Source of the DNA: VRUE01 sp963697915
Lineage (GTDB): Bacteria > Actinomycetota > Thermoleophilia > Solirubrobacterales > 70-9
Direction: 5' to 3'
Assembly (NCBI GenBank): GCA_963697915.1
Contig: OY969103.1
Span: 2,046,001-2,110,000, forward strand
Length of the DNA stretch: 64,000 nucleotides
Under the pieces are notes generated by a model. It worked only from the letters and a program-made list of their open reading frames with translations, searched no databases and was not told the origin of the DNA. The position numbers and the translations under genes were made by a program. This document shows positions 41,670 to 50,204 of the stretch, piece after piece (position 1 is the stretch's first letter; each line of letters opens with the position of its first letter).

Positions 41670-42878
41670 CTATTGAGGATCCGCCAGCTCGGCGATCAGG
41701 GCCGACCAGGCGAAGTCCTTCGCCCCTAAGCCTTTGCCGGTGCGCGGGTCGTAGTACTCGCGCAGGCCTTCGCGCTCGACGGTGGCGATCAGGCCGCGGG
41801 CCATCCGCTCCGCCTCCTGGTGGTAGCCGAGCCGGCGCAGGCCGAGCCAGAGCAGCCAGCCGGAGTTGATCCAGGTCGGGCCGCGCCAGTAGCGCCGCAC
41901 CGGGCCGCGGCCGCCTCCCGGCTCGTAGCTGGGCTCGCAGACCGCGACCGAGGGCGGCGCGATCGGGGTTAGGAACTGGTGCTCGCTCAGCAGGTGCTCC
42001 TCGACCAGGCGGCGGCCGATCGCCTCCGGCAGGTCGGGCAGGGCGAGCGGTGCCAGCGCCGCCCAGGTGACGACCCCCGGGCGTAGGCCGCCGGGCTGCG
42101 CCTCGTCGAGGAAGAGGCCGCGGCGCTCGTCCCAGAGCCGCTCGACCAGGGCGGGGGTCGCCGAGGGCCGGCCAAGGGCCTGCAGCGAGAGCGACCAGAG
42201 CGTGTTGACCAGGACCTCGCAGAGGACCGGGCCGCCGCGGTCGCGCACGCGCCGCGCGTCGTAGCCGAGCCGGCGGTTGCGCCGCACCAGGCAGGGGAAG
42301 CCGATCCGGCCGGTCGCACGCCGCCCCCAGACCGGATCGAACTTGGGCGAGGCGTCGAGCCCCGACTCGTCCGGCTGCACGATCCAGAGCAGGCCGTCGC
42401 CCTCGAGGTCGCGCTCGCGCAGCAGCCAATTCGCCTGGGCGGCGATCCGCGGCTCCTCGGCCGGGTCGCCGACGGCGATTCGCCAGGCCCAGGCCAGCAG
42501 CGGCGGCTGGATCGACTCGGTCTGCGGGGAGTGCCGCGAGAGCACGTTGTAGAAGGGGTAGCGGTCCCAGCTGACCGGTCGCTCCCAGAAGATCGTGTGG
42601 CCGATGAAGCCGTCCGCTCGCTGCGCCGCCAGCAGGCTCTCGAGCTCGCGCCGGGCGCGAGCGGGGTCGAAACGGCGCCAGACGATCGCCGCGAAGCACG
42701 AGTCCCAGTACCACTGCCACGGGTAGCGCGTGGGGCTTGGACGGGTGTAGGCGAACGGCGTCCCCGCGCGCTCCCCCTCGACCCAGCTCCCGCGCAGGAC
42801 CCGCTCGGCGATCTCTACCGCCGATGGGCCTGAAACGTCGGATATAGACGCGCTAGAGGCCCGTCGGCGGGGGGTCAT
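41670..42878 (-). CDS. GH63/trehalase-like (alpha/alpha)6 glycoside hydrolase
   Basis: A 402-residue cytoplasmic glycosidase. The motif TRYPWQWYWDSCFAAIVWRR carries the substrate-binding W-x-W-D pattern of mannosylglycerate/glucosylglycerate hydrolases. GPTWINSGWLLWLGLRRLGY and the C-terminal EYYDPRTGKGLGAKDFAWSA (catalytic Glu/Asp region) fit the same group. Substrate could be glucosylglycerate, trehalose or similar. The ATG at 42878 overlaps the amidase stop (ATGA). Codons 4-20 are supplied by copy 2 of the 49-bp palindromic element, so the extreme N-terminus may be non-native. Confidence 0.8.
   Translation of the reverse strand: MTPRRRASSASISDVSGPSAVEIAERVLRGSWVEGERAGTPFAYTRPSPTRYPWQWYWDSCFAAIVWRRFDPARARRELESLLAAQRADGFIGHTIFWERPVSWDRYPFYNVLSRHSPQTESIQPPLLAWAWRIAVGDPAEEPRIAAQANWLLRERDLEGDGLLWIVQPDESGLDASPKFDPVWGRRATGRIGFPCLVRRNRRLGYDARRVRDRGGPVLCEVLVNTLWSLSLQALGRPSATPALVERLWDERRGLFLDEAQPGGLRPGVVTWAALAPLALPDLPEAIGRRLVEEHLLSEHQFLTPIAPPSVAVCEPSYEPGGGRGPVRRYWRGPTWINSGWLLWLGLRRLGYHQEAERMARGLIATVEREGLREYYDPRTGKGLGAKDFAWSALIAELADPQ
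42820..42868 (-). repeat. 49-bp palindromic element, copy 2, inside a coding region
   Basis: Terminal arms GCCGATGGGCC and GGCCCGTCGGC (one mismatch) flank a 27-bp core with AACGTCGGATAT. On the coding strand it aligns with copy 1 (21004-21052) at about 39 of 49 positions in the same orientation relative to its host gene. It is translated in a different frame from copy 1. Confidence 0.8.
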
Positions 42879-44227
42879 GCAGCCAGGGGCGGGCGGGCCT
42901 CGACCCAGCGGCGGCCGTTGGCGCGCTCCAGCGCCTCGGCCGCGTCGAGCAGCAGCTCGTCGGCGCCCCAGGCGCCCTGCAGCTGCAGGGCCAGCGGCAG
43001 GCCCTCGGCGCTGAGCCCGACCGGGACGCTGATCGCCGGCGCCCCCGTCAGGTTGGCGAGCGCGGCGCCGCGCACGTTGGCCTCGTCGGCGCTGAGCGCG
43101 CCGGAGGGCAGCTCGACCATCGGCGAGTCGAGCGGCGGGGCCGGGGCCGGGATCGTCGGCCAGGCGAGCACGTCGACCTGCTCGAAGAGCGCCGCGAGGC
43201 GCCGCCGCATCAGCGTCCGCACCCGCTGCGCCTGGACGGTCGCGGCGGTTGGCAGCAGCGCCCTGTACTTGAGCGTGCCGCGGGCGATCGGGCTGAGCTC
43301 GGGGTTGAGGTCGTTGAGCGCCCGCGGCGGCACCCCGTTCATGCTCTCGCCGTTGATGATCAGGATCGCCGCCAGGGTGGCCGCTTGCAGGTCCGGCAGC
43401 TCGACCTCGACGACCTCGCCGCTGGTCTCCGCCCGCAGCCCCTCGATCGCCGCCTCGCAGGCCTCGCGCGCCTCGGCCGTGACGTCCTCGGAGACCGCGT
43501 CGCGGACGACGCCGATCCGCAGCCCGGAGGCCTGCGAGGCGGCAAGCGGCTCGCCGAACAGCACCGAGCTCAGCAGGCGGGCATCGGCGGCGTCGGCGCA
43601 GAGTGGGCCGGAGACGATCAGGGTCGTCACCGGGGCCATGTGGTGGCCGTCCATCGCCGCGCGGCCGAAGGTCGGCTTGAGCCCGGTCAGGCCGCAGTAG
43701 GCGGCCGGGAAGCGGACCGAGCCGAGGCCGTCGGCGCCGACCGAGCCGGCGACCAGGCGTCCGGCTACCGCCGCGGCCGGGCCGCTGGAGGAGCCGCCGG
43801 GGCAGCGCGCGGTGTCCCACGGGTTGCGGGCGGCGCCGTAGACCGAGACGTTGCCGGTGCTGCCGGCGCCGAGCTCGTGCATGTTGCCGATCCCGACGAC
43901 GACGGCGCCGGCGTCGCGCAGCGCCCGGTAGGGGCCGGACTCGGCAGGCTCGGTGGGGACGAGCAGCTGGGCGGCGCCGAAGCGCTGGGCGCGCCAGGGC
44001 AGCGGCCACTCGTCCTTGATCACGACCGGGACGCCGCGCAGCGGCCCCTCGGGGGCAGCGGCGAGCATCTCGCGCGAGCGCCCCGGGAAGGTCTCGACGA
44101 CGGCGTTGAGGTCGGGGTTGCGCTGCTCGATCCGGGCCAGGGTCGCCTCCAGCAGCTCGCCGGGATCGAGCTCGCCGGCGGCGATCGCCGCTGCCTGCGC
44201 GCCGAGGCCGAGGTCGAGCCGGCTCAT
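42875..44227 (-). CDS. amidase (amidase-signature family)
   Basis: A 450-residue Ser-Ser-Lys hydrolase. Catalytic Lys in GVPVVIKDEWPLPWRA; the signature GGSSSGPAAAVAGRLVAGSV carries the two catalytic serines; GLTGLKPTFGRA follows. Related enzymes include GatA, AtzE and acylamide amidohydrolases. The short partner gene directly upstream and the hydrolase directly downstream, both with 4-bp overlaps, form a three-gene operon. Its substrate is unknown; the AtzE-like context suggests a small amide such as a biuret-type compound, but this is inference. Confidence 0.9.
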   Translation of the reverse strand: MSRLDLGLGAQAAAIAAGELDPGELLEATLARIEQRNPDLNAVVETFPGRSREMLAAAPEGPLRGVPVVIKDEWPLPWRAQRFGAAQLLVPTEPAESGPYRALRDAGAVVVGIGNMHELGAGSTGNVSVYGAARNPWDTARCPGGSSSGPAAAVAGRLVAGSVGADGLGSVRFPAAYCGLTGLKPTFGRAAMDGHHMAPVTTLIVSGPLCADAADARLLSSVLFGEPLAASQASGLRIGVVRDAVSEDVTAEAREACEAAIEGLRAETSGEVVEVELPDLQAATLAAILIINGESMNGVPPRALNDLNPELSPIARGTLKYRALLPTAATVQAQRVRTLMRRRLAALFEQVDVLAWPTIPAPAPPLDSPMVELPSGALSADEANVRGAALANLTGAPAISVPVGLSAEGLPLALQLQGAWGADELLLDAAEALERANGRRWVEARPPLAA

Positions 44228-44421
44228 GCCGGGGCGCGGGAGAGGTCGGGGTAGCGCTCGGGCACGACGTCGCGGGTGTCGAGGTCTAGGAGGGCGAGGA
44301 TCGCCGGCCAGAACATCCCGTGCACGGCCGCCATCACGGCGAGGTCGACTTCGTCGGCCTCGATGCCGAGCGAGGCGAGGCCGGCGGGGATGAAATCGTC
44401 CTGATTGGCCGAACCATCCAT
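44224..44421 (-). CDS. small AtzG/GatC-like amidase partner (DUF4089-like)
   Basis: A 65-residue protein beginning MDGSANQDDFIPAG, with an amphipathic helix-turn-helix (ASLGIEADEVDLAVMAAVHG, then FWPAILALLDL) and an acidic/Pro tail (ERYPDLSRAPA). Size, helix plan and position directly before an amidase gene match AtzG-type accessory subunits, which stabilise their amidase much as GatC does GatA. The 4-bp overlap supports a complex. Alternative: an unrelated small protein. Confidence 0.6.
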   Translation of the reverse strand: MDGSANQDDFIPAGLASLGIEADEVDLAVMAAVHGMFWPAILALLDLDTRDVVPERYPDLSRAPA

Positions 44422-44542
44422 CTCGGCAGGCAACCCTACCTGGACGCGATCGTGCAGCCGGCCCCGGAGGAGGCCGTCCGCGCGCGGCGAACTGCAGAAT
44501 CGAGGCGCAACCCTGCCCCCGCGAGGGGGTTTGCAGCCAGAC

Positions 44543-45307
44543 ATGACCTCAGCGAGCGAAATCCGAGCAGGCAGGTCCCGCGCGTTGATCGCGCTCGGCT
44601 TGGCCTGCGCCCTTGCCGGCCTGATCGCCGCCGTCTGGCCCGGCGCCGCCGACTCGGCACCGGCCCGGGTCGTCGTCCTCGGCCGCACCGACGAGGCGCC
44701 GCCCGCCTCCTGCCCGGGCAAAATCGTCAACAACGTCGAGGTCATCCCCTGCCGGGTCGAGGGTCACGTGACCGGCTACCAGGTGATCGCGGGCGGCGTC
44801 CCGCGCCCCTACGAGGTGCCGTTCGACGGCAAGATCGTCGCCTGGTCGATCACCCTCGCGCGCCCCTCGCGCCAGGAGACCGACAAAACGACCAACGAGG
44901 TCGGCTTCTTCAACGAATTCCTCGGCCAGCCGTCGCAGGCCCGGATCGGCGTCCTGCGCCCGGTCGAAGGCTCGAAACCGCCGCGCTTCACGCTGGTCCG
45001 CCAGAGCCCGCTGCAGGTGCTCAACCCCTACTTCGGGACCAGCCCGATCTTCACCCTCGAGCACCCGCTGAACGTGCTCCAGGGCCAGGTGGTCGCCCTC
45101 ACCGTGCCGACCTGGGCGCCGATGTTCGCCTTCAACGTCGAAGACGACAACACCTGGCGCGGCAGCCGCCTGCCCGGCCAGTGCTCCTCGAAAGAAGACA
45201 TCCAGAACGGCAACCCGCAGCAGGGCGTCGGCAAAATCAAGACCTACGGCTGCTACTACAGCAACGCCCGCCTGCTCTACACGGCGACCGTCGTCAAAGC
45301 GCCGTAA
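44543..45307 (+). CDS. secreted protein of unknown function
   Basis: A 254-residue protein with a signal peptide (ALIALGLACALAGLIAAVWP, ending ADSAPA), then a strand-rich extracellular domain with cysteines (ASCPGKI, IPCRVEG, GQCSSKED, YGCYYSN). A repeated hydrophobic strand (KIVAWSITLARP, GQVVALTVPTWAP) suggests a beta-sandwich. ATG at 44543 was chosen as the start nearest the signal peptide. In its second half Glu and Lys are often GAA and AAA, as in the secreted gene at 8051. No family recognised. Confidence 0.75.
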   Translation: MTSASEIRAGRSRALIALGLACALAGLIAAVWPGAADSAPARVVVLGRTDEAPPASCPGKIVNNVEVIPCRVEGHVTGYQVIAGGVPRPYEVPFDGKIVAWSITLARPSRQETDKTTNEVGFFNEFLGQPSQARIGVLRPVEGSKPPRFTLVRQSPLQVLNPYFGTSPIFTLEHPLNVLQGQVVALTVPTWAPMFAFNVEDDNTWRGSRLPGQCSSKEDIQNGNPQQGVGKIKTYGCYYSNARLLYTATVVKAP

Positions 45308-45346
45308 AAAACAACTGATCACGCAAGAGGTGCTTAGTATTGCCGC

Positions 45347-47662
45347 ATGGGGGGCGGCGACAAGCCGGAGCTGCGGCTCGGGCTCGTGCTCTACGGCGGC
45401 GTCTCGCTCGCCGTCTACATCTACGGCGTCGTAGTCGAGGTGCAGCGCCTGCTGCGGGCCTCGGCCAAGTACGAGGGGAAGCTGGAGGGGGACCCGGGGA
45501 AGCCCGTCTCCGCCGCCTACGTCAGCGCCCTGGACGAGGGCGATCTCTCGCGGGCGAGCGTCGACATCGTCTCGGGCACCTCGGCCGGGGGAATCAACGG
45601 CATCCTGCTGGCGAAGGCGCTGGCGAGCGGCGGCGACGTCGAGGCGGTCAGGGAGCTCTGGATCGAGGAGGGCGACATCGGCAAGCTCCTGCGCTCGGTC
45701 GACGAGGCTGCCCCCGAGTCGCTGCTGAGCACGGAGGTGATGCGGGAGCAGCTCGAGGATGGGTTCCGGAAGCTCGGCGAGCCCGCCGGCCCGCCGGCGG
45801 AAGGAGCCCTCGACCTGTTCGTCTCGGCGACCCACCTGCGCGGCGACATGCGCCGCTTCAAGGACTCCCTGGATGCCGAGATCGAGACCCTCAAGCACCG
45901 CTTCGTGTTCCAGCTGAAACGACGGCCGAACGACGGGCGGGACGACTTCGCCCGGCCGCGTGGGGCCGATGCGGCCTCGAGGTCGAACGCGCACCTGGTC
46001 AAGCTGTCGCGCGCGACCAGCGCCTTCCCGGTCGCCTTCGAGCCGGTCGAGATCGACGCGGCGGATGGCGTCTTCGAGTCCCACGACGAACCGCAAGCGT
46101 GGTTCGCCGACGGGGGCATCCTCAACAACAAGCCGTTCACCGAGGCGCTGGAGACGATCTTCACCCGTTCCTCAGACCGCCCGGTGCGGCGCCTGCTGCT
46201 CAGCGTCGATCCCGACCCGAAGCCGGTCGCGCGGTCGCCCGCGCCGGGGCCGAAGCCGGCCTTCGACCAGATCGCGCTGAGCGCCGTCGCCCAGATCCCC
46301 CGCTACCAGAGCATCGCCGGCGACCTCAAGGAGCTCGAAGAGCACAACGAGTCGGTGCGCCGGGTTGCCGATCTGGTCGCCGATCTGGAGTACGAGATGA
46401 GCGAGCGCGATTGGCCGCCCCTCGAGAGCCTGCCCGTTTCCTATCAGCGCCTTCGCGCCCGGGCGTTTGCCGAGGAGATCGCGGGCTGGCTGATGCGGGC
46501 TGCCTGGTCGACCCGGCCCAGCCCCTTCGACCCCGTCGCGGTCCGGCGTGCGTTCGTCAACGGGTCCTACGGCGCCCTGCTGGACAGCGGCTGGTTGGCG
46601 GAGGCGTGGCACGAGCGCCCCGATCTCGCCTTCGAGCTGCGCCGCGTCTACTACCTGATCAAGCTGCTCGGCCTGGCGGTCACCGCGCTCGATCGGCGGG
46701 CGGGCGGAGCGCCGGAGTCGGAGCGGCTGAGCTCCCTGCGGGCTGACCTATGGGACGCGTTCGACCTGATCCGTGGCTCCCTCTGGGAGAGCTTCGCGAG
46801 CGAGCCCATCGGGCCCGAGGAGGGCGGGGTGGGGGGCGACTCCGAGCGTCTGGCCGGGATCGCCAGAAGGCGGACCGGCGAGGCGCTGGAGCGCTTCACC
46901 GGCGTCCGCGGCGAGGTCGCCTCGCGGGTGGCGGCCGTGGTCGAGGACATCCTGCTCATGCTCACCCGTCCCGGCGAGACCGAGGAGGATGGCGGGGAGG
47001 CCTTCGAGGTGCGGCTCGAGAGCGTGTTCCACGGGTTCGCCTTCCGTGACTTCCGGCTGCTGCCGATCGAAGCCGGCGGCGGCCTCCGCCACCGTGACCT
47101 CGTCGAGCACGCCCAGATCAGCCCCCTCGCGGCGACGAGCACGGGGGTGGCGGCGGCGAGGAAGCTGGCCGGCGACACGGCCGGCCACTTCGGCGGCTTC
47201 CTCGATCAGGGCTGGCGCGAGAACGATCTGCTCTGGGGCCGCCTCGACGCGGCTGAGATCCTGGTCGACGCGATCATGGCCGAGTCCTCGGAGGCGGTAC
47301 GCGAGTCGGTGCTGGAGGCGGTCCATCGCGAGATCCTCAGCGTCGAGCGGAAGGAGGCGCTGGCGGATCCGCAGGTCGGTTGGCGCACCTATCTCGATCG
47401 CCAGGCGAAGGGTGAAGAGGACATCTCGAAGCTGTCCCCAAAGCGCATCGAGAACCTCAAAGCAAGGTCGGCGTTCGTCCTCCGCGCAATGCTGCGCAAA
47501 GCCGCGATCGACGCCGGCGGGGCGCCGCCGGCCGCCAAGAACGAGATGCGCGGGCGCCTCTTGACTACCCTCGACAGCGGCTTGAAGTGGGCCGGTCGCT
47601 TCCTCTGGCCCTGTGTCTGGATCCGGCGCAGGCGCGCCCGTGAGTCAGAGCGCTCGCTCTAG
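45347..47662 (+). CDS. patatin-like phospholipase-related protein (long form)
   Basis: A 771-residue protein whose first 300 residues form a patatin domain: the oxyanion-type LVLYGGVSLAVYIYGV, the nucleophile elbow VSGTSAGGINGILLA (Ser79) and the catalytic Asp in WFADGGILNNKPF. The long C-terminal region is mostly helical with no recognised motif and ends with a hydrophobic, Arg-rich tail (FLWPCVWIRRRR). It resembles the long actinobacterial patatin-related group (DUF3376-type). Likely a lipid acyl hydrolase; the lipid is unknown. Its stop overlaps the convergent zinc-ribbon gene by 4 bp. Confidence 0.85.
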   Translation: MGGGDKPELRLGLVLYGGVSLAVYIYGVVVEVQRLLRASAKYEGKLEGDPGKPVSAAYVSALDEGDLSRASVDIVSGTSAGGINGILLAKALASGGDVEAVRELWIEEGDIGKLLRSVDEAAPESLLSTEVMREQLEDGFRKLGEPAGPPAEGALDLFVSATHLRGDMRRFKDSLDAEIETLKHRFVFQLKRRPNDGRDDFARPRGADAASRSNAHLVKLSRATSAFPVAFEPVEIDAADGVFESHDEPQAWFADGGILNNKPFTEALETIFTRSSDRPVRRLLLSVDPDPKPVARSPAPGPKPAFDQIALSAVAQIPRYQSIAGDLKELEEHNESVRRVADLVADLEYEMSERDWPPLESLPVSYQRLRARAFAEEIAGWLMRAAWSTRPSPFDPVAVRRAFVNGSYGALLDSGWLAEAWHERPDLAFELRRVYYLIKLLGLAVTALDRRAGGAPESERLSSLRADLWDAFDLIRGSLWESFASEPIGPEEGGVGGDSERLAGIARRRTGEALERFTGVRGEVASRVAAVVEDILLMLTRPGETEEDGGEAFEVRLESVFHGFAFRDFRLLPIEAGGGLRHRDLVEHAQISPLAATSTGVAAARKLAGDTAGHFGGFLDQGWRENDLLWGRLDAAEILVDAIMAESSEAVRESVLEAVHREILSVERKEALADPQVGWRTYLDRQAKGEEDISKLSPKRIENLKARSAFVLRAMLRKAAIDAGGAPPAAKNEMRGRLLTTLDSGLKWAGRFLWPCVWIRRRRARESERSL

Positions 47663-47922
47663 AGAGCCGCTTGGCGCAGCCCGCAGTAGGGGCAGTCGCT
47701 GACGTCGAGGCCGATCAGCTGGTCGCAGCGGCGGCAGGCACGCAGGTTCTCGGGGGTGCGGAGGAGGGCCGAGGCCGAGGGGGCGAGCGGCAGGACCATC
47801 GCCACCGGCTCCATCTCCTCGCCGGTCTCGCGGTCGGTGTAGACCGAGCCCGGCTCGGTGTGGGCCAGCGCCTCACGGCCAGAGGCCGGCGCCCGCATCC
47901 TGTAGAGCTGCTTCTCGTTCAC
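47659..47922 (-). CDS. small zinc-ribbon protein
   Basis: An 87-residue protein with a C-terminal zinc ribbon (CRRCDQLIGLDVSDCPYCGL, four Cys) and an N-terminal region rich in polar residues. GTG start at 47922. It converges on the patatin gene with a 4-bp overlap. No family recognised; zinc ribbons of this kind act in protein or nucleic-acid contacts. Confidence 0.7.
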   Translation of the reverse strand: MNEKQLYRMRAPASGREALAHTEPGSVYTDRETGEEMEPVAMVLPLAPSASALLRTPENLRACRRCDQLIGLDVSDCPYCGLRQAAL

Positions 47923-47953
47923 GGCCGGGACAATAACGTTCCGAGCTTCTGAT

Positions 47954-48042
47954 TAGCGAGCATCGAAATCTGACTCTCTGCGAGCGGCGCCGATATGGCG
48001 ATTGCCGCCGCCCCCGGACGCGAAGCGGAGGAGGCGGCGGTT
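47954..48042 (+). repeat. 89-bp dispersed repeat, copy B
   Basis: Matches 10163-10251 with about eight differences, the last 49 bases being identical. Here it supplies the GGAGGAGG that lies before the glycosyltransferase and ends on the first two bases of its TTG start codon. Confidence 0.8.
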
Positions 48043-49381
48043 GAGGGTCCTTTTGTTCCACGGCTACATGCTGCGCGGCACGGGCAGCAACATCTACACG
48101 GCCAACCTGGCCCAGGCCCTGGTCCGCCTCGGCCACGAGGTCCACCTGCTCTGCCAGGAGCGCGAGATTCGCCTCGAGGGGGTCGAGATCCACAACCCCG
48201 ACATCCACGGCCTGCTGCCGGTCTACGTCAAAGACCCCTACGAGGGCTTCGAGGTCAAGGCCTACCCGGAGATGAGCGACGCCGAGCTCGACCGCTACGT
48301 CGAGGCCAACGTCGAGGCGGTGCGCGCGGTGGCGGAGGCGGCGGGCGGGGTCGACGCCGCCCTCGGCGGCCACCTGGTGATGGGCCCGCTGGTCCTCGCC
48401 CGGGCCGGGATCGGCGGTTTCGCCGCCAAGATCCACGGCTCGGCCCTCGAGTACACGGTCAAACCGCACCCGCGGCGCTTCCTGCCCTATGCGGAAGAGG
48501 GGATGCGCGCCGCCAACGGCGTCCTCGTCGGCTCCCGCCACACGGCCGAGTCGCTCTGGGCGGCGCTGCCCGCCGTCCCCGATCTGTCGGGGAAGACGCG
48601 CCTCGGCCCCCCGGGGGTCGACACGGAGCAGTTCTCTCCCGGGGCGAAACGCGAGCGGCGCGTCGTCTTCGTCGGCAAGCTGATCGTCTCCAAGGGCGTC
48701 GACCTGCTGCTCGCCGCCTGGCCGCTGGTCCGCGAGCGGCACCCCGGCGTGACCCTGCAGGTCGCCGGCTACGGCGAGTACGAGGACGGCCTGCGCCGCC
48801 TGCTCGCTGCGCTCGACCGCGGCGACCTCGACGACGCGCGCGAGGTGGCCCGGTTGGGCTGGGCACTGGAGGGCGGCGAGCGGAAGCCCCTGCCGATCCT
48901 CTCCGCCTTCCTCGCCGACCCGCCCGCCGGCTACGCCGAGGCCGCCCGGGGCATCGCCTCCTCGGTCGAGCTGATCGGCCGCCTCGAGCACGACGAGGTC
49001 GCCCGACTGCTGCCCGGAGCCGAGGCCCTGGTCATGCCCAGCACCTTCCCCGAGGCCTTCGGGATGGTCGCCGCCGAGGCCGCCGCCTGCGGCGCGCTGC
49101 CGGTCTCGGCCGGGCACTCGGGGATGCTCGAGGTCTCCCGGCAGCTGGCCGCCGCGCTGCCGGCGGAGGCGGCCGACCTGGTCTCCTTCCCCGTCGCCGA
49201 GGGCGCGGTCGAGGCGATCGCCACCCGGATCGCCGCCTGGCTCTCGCTGCCGGAGGCCCAGCGCGAGACCGCCCGCGAGGCGCTCGTCGCCACCGCGCGA
49301 CGGCTCTGGAGCTGGGAGGGCGTCGCCCGAGGGGTGATCGCCGCTTCGCGGGGCGACCTAGACCGTCTGCCGGATGCATAG
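48041..49381 (+). CDS. GT4-family glycosyltransferase
   Basis: A 446-residue GT-B glycosyltransferase. It begins RVLLFHGYMLRGTGSNIYTA (nucleotide-binding Gly loop). The C-terminal domain has VVFVGKLIVSKGVDLLLAAW, and the sugar-nucleotide motif MPSTFPEAFGMVAAEAAACG with its conserved Glu residues. TTG at 48041 with GGAGG before it was preferred to TTG 48002, which lies within the 89-bp repeat and would add an Arg-rich tail. The sugar and acceptor are unknown. Fifteen bp separate it from ctaC. Confidence 0.87.
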   Translation: MRVLLFHGYMLRGTGSNIYTANLAQALVRLGHEVHLLCQEREIRLEGVEIHNPDIHGLLPVYVKDPYEGFEVKAYPEMSDAELDRYVEANVEAVRAVAEAAGGVDAALGGHLVMGPLVLARAGIGGFAAKIHGSALEYTVKPHPRRFLPYAEEGMRAANGVLVGSRHTAESLWAALPAVPDLSGKTRLGPPGVDTEQFSPGAKRERRVVFVGKLIVSKGVDLLLAAWPLVRERHPGVTLQVAGYGEYEDGLRRLLAALDRGDLDDAREVARLGWALEGGERKPLPILSAFLADPPAGYAEAARGIASSVELIGRLEHDEVARLLPGAEALVMPSTFPEAFGMVAAEAAACGALPVSAGHSGMLEVSRQLAAALPAEAADLVSFPVAEGAVEAIATRIAAWLSLPEAQRETAREALVATARRLWSWEGVARGVIAASRGDLDRLPDA

Positions 49382-49396
49382 AATGCGCCCCCGCCA

Positions 49397-50191
49397 ATGA
49401 TGGGCCGCCTGCCGATAGCGAAGATGCTCGCCGCCACTGTGGTGCTCACCGTCGTGATTTCCGCGGTGATGCTGCCGATCAACTGGAACGGCCAGGGCGC
49501 CTCGACGGCCGCCCCGAAGATCGACACGCTGCTCGACGTGATGATCGTCCTCTCGGCCTTCGTCTTCTCGCTGGTGATAGTGATGCTCTTCTACGCCCTG
49601 TGGAAATTCAAAGCCAAGCCGGGCGACGAATCCGACGGCGAGCCGATCCACGGCAACACCCGGCTCGAGGTGGCCTGGACGCTGATCCCGACGATCATCG
49701 TCCTCTTCGCCGGCGGCTACAGCTGGGCGGTCCTCAACGAAATCGAAGAGGTCTCCGACGAGCCGCCGATCACGATCGACGCCTTCGCCCAGCAGTTCGC
49801 CTGGAGCTTCGGCTACCCGGGCAAGGAGATGGCCTTCTCGGAGGGCGAGCTGCACGTGCCGCTCGGCCGCCAGGTTCACTTCAAGATGCACGCGCTCGAC
49901 GTGATCCACTCCTTCTGGGTGCCCGAGTGGCGGATCAAGAAAGACGCGGTTCCGGGGATAACGACGACCGCGATCGTCACCCCCGACAAGCCCGGCACCT
50001 ACCAGCTGATCTGTACCGAGCTCTGCGGCTTCGGCCACGCCGCGATGCGGGCCAAGGTCGTGGTCGAGCCGCCGGCGGAGTTCCGCAAATGGGTCGAGGG
50101 CCTCGACCGCGAGATCCCGGAGCCCTATCTGGAGACGATCCGCCAGGACACCGAGACCAATCCGCTGCCCGTAGGGTCGGGCGGGGCATAA
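49397..50191 (+). CDS. ctaC: cytochrome c oxidase subunit II
   Basis: A 264-residue subunit with two membrane helices (MLAATVVLTVVISAVMLPI and MIVLSAFVFSLVIVMLFYAL) and an extracytoplasmic cupredoxin domain holding the CuA centre: DVIHSFWVPEW (His) and CTELCGFGHAAMRA (two Cys, His, Met). It receives electrons from cytochrome c; no fused cytochrome c domain is seen. Start ATG 49397, or 49400. Leads the ctaC-ctaD-usp-ctaE operon. Confidence 0.96.
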   Translation: MMGRLPIAKMLAATVVLTVVISAVMLPINWNGQGASTAAPKIDTLLDVMIVLSAFVFSLVIVMLFYALWKFKAKPGDESDGEPIHGNTRLEVAWTLIPTIIVLFAGGYSWAVLNEIEEVSDEPPITIDAFAQQFAWSFGYPGKEMAFSEGELHVPLGRQVHFKMHALDVIHSFWVPEWRIKKDAVPGITTTAIVTPDKPGTYQLICTELCGFGHAAMRAKVVVEPPAEFRKWVEGLDREIPEPYLETIRQDTETNPLPVGSGGA

Positions 50192-50204
50192 TGGGGAAGA
50201 TCTG

